From positions 1,030,501 to 1,094,500 of the forward strand of contig NZ_CP084910.1 of assembly GCF_020535245.1 (NCBI RefSeq): DNA of 64,000 nt, given 5' to 3'. Each line of letters begins with the position of its first letter. Positions within the stretch are counted from its first letter, which is position 1. The DNA comes from Asticcacaulis sp. AND118. Lineage in GTDB: Bacteria; Pseudomonadota; Alphaproteobacteria; Caulobacterales; Caulobacteraceae. Shown in pieces: positions 60,185 to 64,000 of this stretch. The notes beneath the pieces were generated by a model. It saw only the letters and a program-made list of their open reading frames with translations. It searched no databases and was not told the DNA's origin. The translations under genes were made by a program, and so were the position numbers.

Positions 60185-60814
60185 ATGTCCAGGACATTGA
60201 AGTCGAATGAACCGGAGGATCTGGCATTTGCCAGATCCTTTGCGGCCGAAGGACCGCGGTCGCAGGCGGCGGCCGGGCTAGTCTTCTTCTGGGCCGGTCT
60301 GCTGTATGGCCTGCAGACCTTGACCTATGGAGTGGTAGAGGCCGGCGGGTTTGCCCTGTCCGCGTCCCAGGGACTGGCGTTGGCCATCGCGCCGACCGTG
60401 CCGTTTCTGGCCATAGTGGGTTTTGTCGGCTGGCGCGACCGTAAGGCCAAGAAGGGCGTGGTCACGCGGACCCTCAATGCCAGCTACACCTCCGCCGGAC
60501 TGATCAATCTGATCATCGCGCTGATCTTCGGCTGGCTGGCGACAAGCCGGCAGTCGATGGTGATCTGGCTGCTGCACCCCATCGTGATCTGCGCCATGCA
60601 GGGCGCGGTGTGGTACGCCGCCTGCGCTATCCGGCGCAAGCTGTGGCTGGGTTTGGTCTCCGCCGGATGGTTCGTGACGACCGTGGCCCTGACCCTGCTG
60701 ATCACTCACATCACAGGCTATCTGCTGGTGTTGGGGGCGGCGCTGTTGGGGCTGATGGCGGCGCCGGGCTTTATGATGATGCGGCTGGCTGCACGGGAGC
60801 AGGGCCGTGAGTGA
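60185..60814 (+). CDS. Membrane protein of unknown function, paralogue A
   Basis: 209 residues, about six membrane segments. A soluble start (DLAFARSFAAEGPRSQAAAG) is followed by GLLYGLQTLTYG, IAPTVPFLAIVGFVGWRDRK, TRTLNASYTSAGLINLIIAL and IWLLHPIVICAMQGAVWYAA. The same order of motifs occurs in the next gene, so the two arose by duplication. It starts nine bases after the acyltransferase. Family not recognised; no catalytic residues are evident. Confidence 0.82.
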   Translation: MSRTLKSNEPEDLAFARSFAAEGPRSQAAAGLVFFWAGLLYGLQTLTYGVVEAGGFALSASQGLALAIAPTVPFLAIVGFVGWRDRKAKKGVVTRTLNASYTSAGLINLIIALIFGWLATSRQSMVIWLLHPIVICAMQGAVWYAACAIRRKLWLGLVSAGWFVTTVALTLLITHITGYLLVLGAALLGLMAAPGFMMMRLAAREQGRE

Positions 60815-61448
60815 GACAGAGATGACGGATATCGACGAATCTCATCTCGCCCGTGAGGATCTGGCCTTCATCAAGGCCTTGGTCGACAAGGGCGAGCAGG
60901 TGCAATTGTCGGGCGGCATCCTGCTGCTCTTCGGCGGCGCGGTCTATGGTCTGCAGTGCCTGTTCCATTGGGGCGATATGAGCGGGCGGCTGAAGCTGGG
61001 CGGATGGGGCAATCTAATCAATGGTGTATTGCCCACCGTGGCCTTCCTGATCGTGCTGTGTATCGTCCTGTGGCGCGACCGGCACCAGACCTACGCCAAT
61101 GCCGGGACGCGGGCCCTCAATGCCGCGTTCGGCGGCGTGGGGCTGGCCAATCTGTTCATGAACTTCGTCTTCGGCTACGCGGCCTTCACGTTCAAGATGT
61201 GGCTGATCTGGATGCTCTATCCGATCGTGCTGTGCGCCCTGATGGGGGCGGGCTGGTACGTCTTCGCGACGGTGAAGCGAAGCCTGTGGGCTGCCTTGAA
61301 CTGCGCCGGCTGGTTTGCCGCAGCGCTCCTGCTGGCCTGGCGCATCGAGACGCCCGAATACATGTTGATTCTGGCCGCGGCGCTGATCCTGCTGATGGCC
61401 GTCCCCGGCTATGCGCTGATGCGATCCGGCGCCGGGAAGCAGGCCTGA
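60807..61448 (+). CDS. Membrane protein of unknown function, paralogue B
   Basis: 213 residues from a GTG overlapping the previous gene by eight bases; an ATG five codons later is also possible. It parallels paralogue A: LAFIKALVDKGEQVQLSGGI, GAVYGLQCLFHWG, GVLPTVAFLIVLCIVLWRDR, TRALNAAFGGVGLANLFMNF, IWMLYPIVLCALMGAGWYVF. About six membrane segments. The pair probably acts together, perhaps as a heteromer, in the same process as the acyltransferase; this is inferred from position only. Confidence 0.82.
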   Translation: MSETEMTDIDESHLAREDLAFIKALVDKGEQVQLSGGILLLFGGAVYGLQCLFHWGDMSGRLKLGGWGNLINGVLPTVAFLIVLCIVLWRDRHQTYANAGTRALNAAFGGVGLANLFMNFVFGYAAFTFKMWLIWMLYPIVLCALMGAGWYVFATVKRSLWAALNCAGWFAAALLLAWRIETPEYMLILAAALILLMAVPGYALMRSGAGKQA

Positions 61449-61452
61449 GGCG

Positions 61453-61755
61453 ATGAGCGGATTCGACGTCAACCGGCTGGACGACGCGATCCACGGCCGC
61501 CTGCGGCTGGGGATCATGGCCTATCTGGCCGACGCGGAAGCCGCCGATTTCAACGAGTTGAAAGGCGTGCTCGAAGCGACGCAGGGCAATCTGTCGGTGC
61601 ATTTGTCGAAGCTGGAGGACGCCGGCTATGTCGAGATCGTCAAGGGCTATCAGGGCAAGAAGCCGCTGACCCGCGTTCATATCACCTCCGTCGGGCGTCA
61701 GGCCTTCGCCCGCTATCTGGACGTCCTGTCCGGATTGGTGGAAAAGCGCTCATAA
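61453..61755 (+). CDS. Winged-helix transcriptional regulator
   Basis: 100 residues: LDDAIHGRLRLGIMAYLADA, DFNELKGVLEATQGNLSVHL SKLEDAGYVEIVKGYQGKKP and TRVHITSVGRQAFARYLDVL. This is the short MarR/ArsR-like winged helix (PF13601 type) that often stands with membrane proteins it controls. It closes the four-gene operon, four bases after paralogue B. The palindrome at 58887 is its probable operator. Confidence 0.88.
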   Translation: MSGFDVNRLDDAIHGRLRLGIMAYLADAEAADFNELKGVLEATQGNLSVHLSKLEDAGYVEIVKGYQGKKPLTRVHITSVGRQAFARYLDVLSGLVEKRS

Positions 61756-61776
61756 CGTCATGTTTACCGCTTTGCG

Positions 61777-61870
61777 CTTGGAAATGACATCATTCCAAGG
61801 GTAAGATTCGGTTCAAAGCGCGTCCCGAAAAGTGCCTCGCGGTTTTCGGATCAGGATGCGCGACAAACAA
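61777..61870. repeat. REP-like palindromic element between operon end and transglycosylase gene
   Basis: An inverted repeat cttggaa / ttccaag (61777-61783, 61793-61799) is followed by gcgcgtcccgaaaagtg and ggttttcggatcaggatgcg cgac, an imperfect palindrome (cgaaaa / ttttcg, gcgcg ends). Very similar text recurs between genes in many alphaproteobacterial genomes as I remember them. Confidence 0.6.
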
Positions 61871-61915
61871 CATCAGGCGGCTGCTTGCAGACGACTGATA
61901 CGGAAGGATGTCTGT

Positions 61916-63244
61916 ATGAAGCGGCGTGTGCTCAGCCTGTGTCTGTTCCTCGGGGCCTGTTCGACGGCCACCAGCGTGCCGACGCCTATCGGGAACAAGC
62001 CGGAGCCCCCGCGCGCCGAAACGGGCCAGACGCCGGTCAAGGCGCATACGCCGCCGAAGATTACGCCGACGCCTGCCGCCAATGCCTATGCCACCTTCGC
62101 CGACTGGCGCGAGGCCTTTGTGACGCGCGCCGTGGCCAAGGGCTTCGACCGAGCCTTTGTCGAGGGCCTGCTGGCCGATGTGCAGCCCAAGGAATCGGTG
62201 GTGAAGGCCGATACGGGCCAGCCGGAATTTTCCAAGCCCATCTCTTCCTATGTCAAGAATGCCGTTTCCGCTGCGCGCGTGCAGACGGGGCGCGACCGCC
62301 TCAGCGCCAATCCGAACGTGGCCGCCATCGAGGCGAAATATGGTGTACCGCGCGAAGTGCTGGGCGGCATATGGGGCATGGAAAGCGATTACGGCCGCGT
62401 ACAGGGCGACATCGACGTGCTGACGGCCTTTGCAACGCTGGCCTATGACGGCCGACGCCGCGACTGGGCCGAAACGCAACTGTTCAACGTCCTGACCATT
62501 ATAAAGAGTGGCAAGGCGACGCGTCAGGAACTGAAGGGCTCGTGGGCGGGCGCGATGGGCCAGACGCAGTTCCTGCCGGAAAACTATCTCAAGCTGGGGC
62601 AGGACGGCGACGGCGACGGCCACGTCAATATCTGGACCTCCGACTCCGACGCTCTGGCCTCGGCGGCGAACCTGCTGAAAAGCGAGGGCTGGCGTCCGGG
62701 ACAGGCCTGGGCCGTCGAGGTGAGCCTCCCGGCAGGTTTCGACTACTATCTGTCGGAAACCGAAACCCAGACGCCCGACTGGTGGGCGCAGAAGGGCGTG
62801 GTGCGCGCCGACGGGGGCACATGGAACGCGGATGAAAAGGCCGCGCCCGCCGTGCTGATCCTGCCGTCGGGGGCAAAAGGGCCGGCCTTTCTGGCCCTGC
62901 CCAACCACTTCGTCATTCGCAAGTACAACAATTCGACCGCCTACGCGCTGGCCGTGGGTCTCAATGCCGACGGCATTGCCGGGCGAGGGGCGCTGAAAAC
63001 GCCGTGGCCGGATGAACAGCCGCTGTCGCTGGGCGTGCGAAAGAATGTGCAGACCGCGCTGAACGCGGCCGGCTTCAATGCCGGCGCTGTAGACGGCGTG
63101 ATCGGCGTCGGCACGCGCAAGGCCCTGCGTGAATGGCAAAAGGCCAATGGCCGCGTGGCGGACGGTTATCTCAGCTATGAACTGGCCAACGAACTGGCGG
63201 CCAAGGTAAGCGGTTATACGATAATCGGCCCGACCGGCCGTTGA
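61916..63244 (+). CDS. Lytic murein transglycosylase, MltB type, with peptidoglycan-binding domain
   Basis: 442 residues. Lipoprotein signal MKRRVLSLCLFLGACS (lipobox FLGAC) is followed by a Pro/Thr-rich linker, then the SLT/MltB domain with the catalytic Glu about 156 (GGIWGMESDYGRVQGDIDVL) and GSWAGAMGQTQFLPENYLKL, and a C-terminal PG-binding_1 domain (VQTALNAAGFNAGAVDGVIG). It cuts glycan strands to 1,6-anhydro products at the cell envelope. ATG 61916 has ggaagga upstream. Confidence 0.93.
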   Translation: MKRRVLSLCLFLGACSTATSVPTPIGNKPEPPRAETGQTPVKAHTPPKITPTPAANAYATFADWREAFVTRAVAKGFDRAFVEGLLADVQPKESVVKADTGQPEFSKPISSYVKNAVSAARVQTGRDRLSANPNVAAIEAKYGVPREVLGGIWGMESDYGRVQGDIDVLTAFATLAYDGRRRDWAETQLFNVLTIIKSGKATRQELKGSWAGAMGQTQFLPENYLKLGQDGDGDGHVNIWTSDSDALASAANLLKSEGWRPGQAWAVEVSLPAGFDYYLSETETQTPDWWAQKGVVRADGGTWNADEKAAPAVLILPSGAKGPAFLALPNHFVIRKYNNSTAYALAVGLNADGIAGRGALKTPWPDEQPLSLGVRKNVQTALNAAGFNAGAVDGVIGVGTRKALREWQKANGRVADGYLSYELANELAAKVSGYTIIGPTGR

Positions 63245-63951
63245 GATGATCCGAACACGGTCATTGCTGCGTTGCGGGATAATTTCCCGTGAGTGGTAAT
63301 TTTTTACCAATGACAACGTTATCGTTTTGGCCTGTGGCGGTATCGCGGGGGCGAATCCGGCCCGTTTATCGTACCATTCGGTGGCTGTCGTTCGTAAAAA
63401 CGTCTTTATAAATTTGACACATAGCGTTGAAAGGGACTGGTTTTTCGCCAGTCCGGCGCAATACCGATGGGGGATTGTGCGCCAAATTAAAAAAAATTCA
63501 TGCGGATTGAAAATAATCTCATTCCCACCTGCAAACTTAACTATCGGACAAGTTTGAGTTTTTGGGATAAAGTCACACAAAACGCCTTGCCTGTGGCGAA
63601 AATGAGACGTGTGGTGGCACGATAAGCACCTTGACGGGGTGAGGGAGGATTGCTTTTTTAGTTCGCAAATCACTTTGTAACCATCGGTGTAACAAAGAGA
63701 TCGCTCTTGTCCCGTCATCCGGCGGGGTGAGGGCAAAGGTTTGTGCGCAGCGCAGACGTATGCGGGCGTAGATCCGTAACGATGCGTAACACAAGAGAGG
63801 TTCACGAAGGGACATGCGACCGCAGGGGAACATGGGCTTTCGTGTGCCGCGTTTTAAACACGTCTTAGGCTTAATCCGGGGGTTCACGCTGCCCCCGAAA
63901 TCCTTGGTCAGCCTCCTCCGGGGGTTCTCCTTAATCAGGAATTGGCGAAAA
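63245..63951. other. Long AT-rich intergenic region
   Basis: About 700 bases without a gene I can support. 63290-63560 is AT-rich (taaaaaaaattcatg, tttataaatttgaca) and looks like promoter or transferred DNA. Towards the end, cgggggttcacgctgccccc g can form a hairpin and ccgggggttctcc repeats part of it. Short open frames on both strands lack ribosome sites. Confidence 0.5.
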
Positions 63952-64000
63952 ATGCTCGAACACAAGAAACACAATCCGCTCATTGCTCTGCTCGGCGCTG
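63952..64000 (+). CDS. Start of an unknown gene, cut by the window end
   Basis: The ATG at 63952 opens a frame MLEHKKHNPLIALLGA that runs off the window. A basic start followed by a hydrophobic stretch suggests a signal peptide or first membrane segment. No strong ribosome site is seen. Product unknown. Confidence 0.4.
   Translation, partial: MLEHKKHNPLIALLGA

Noticed and set aside
63573-63983. 136-codon minus frame at the window end
   Set aside because: It overlaps the regulatory region and the start of the next gene, with no ribosome site or family pattern.

Overview
The window reads as a chromosomal segment of an alphaproteobacterium of the order Caulobacterales, most likely close to Asticcacaulis (the genus is inferred from protein flavour, not measured). 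Support comes from a 41-codon rpmJ, a GapR-type (DUF2312) nucleoid protein, CarD, FdxA, TonB-dependent receptors, high-GC codon use, and two gene strings I recall as conserved in this group: bolA / J-domain / cobS / cobT / phytase-like / rpmB, and helicase / S4 / fdxA / carD. I see no rRNA, tRNA, CRISPR array, intact insertion sequence or integrase; most of the window is ordinary core genome.

Layout. 1-2.3 kb: 3' part of a FadJ-type beta-oxidation enzyme and a small esterase. 2.3-8.9 kb: bolA, J-domain protein, GFA protein, cobS, cobT, secreted phytase-like esterase, fused remnants of two broken genes (AraC-type regulator and a small membrane protein), rpmB. 9-11.3 kb: large-subunit catalase. 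11.3-19.8 kb: carD, fdxA, S4 protein and Suv3-like helicase in one direction, interrupted by a TRIC channel gene, an arsR-aquaporin-arsC arsenic cluster and a ChaA-type antiporter. 20.1-28.1 kb: a complete potassium cluster (30-codon leader gene, kdpF, A, B, C, D, E) with coupled ends. 28.3-30.7 kb: a two-gene unit of a membrane protein and a GH19-M15A murein hydrolase. 30.8-38.7 kb: phoH, gamma carbonic anhydrase, a frameshifted TonB receptor, a zinc-ribbon protein, rnhA, ispH, a secreted protein and a NYN nuclease-like protein. 38.9-43.6 kb: tandem glycine riboswitch followed by gcvT, gcvH and gcvP. 43.8-48.1 kb: TonB receptor, PGPGW protein, secreted AspA-like hydrolase. 48.2-53.3 kb: pnt transhydrogenase operon with an NTF2-like gene inside it, cytochrome oxidase subunit IV, YitT protein, one orphan. 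53.5-58.7 kb: M3 peptidase, sigma-54 response regulator, DUF3833 lipoprotein, gapR, rpmJ. 58.9-61.8 kb: acyltransferase operon ending in its probable own regulator, with a palindrome in front. 61.9-64 kb: MltB-like transglycosylase and the start of an unknown gene.

How parts work together. CobS and CobT are two of the three aerobic cobaltochelatase subunits; CobN is not in the window. KdpD/KdpE should control KdpFABC, and an 11-bp-spaced direct repeat upstream is a candidate KdpE site. The glycine riboswitch should switch on the glycine cleavage genes. ArsR, with an operator at its own start, should control arsenite efflux through the aquaporin after ArsC reduces arsenate. The PntAA/AB/B pump and the oxidase subunit tie to membrane energetics.

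Repeats are a second theme. A CCCTCTCCC-type composite palindrome occurs four times, always between codirectional genes near the downstream start codon. Other inverted repeats lie at 17.2, 53.3 and 61.8 kb. No clear new defence or biosynthetic system is visible. The least explained items are the membrane protein / GH19-M15A pair, the paralogous membrane proteins of the acyltransferase operon, the NTF2-like gene inside pnt, and the structured leader of phoH.
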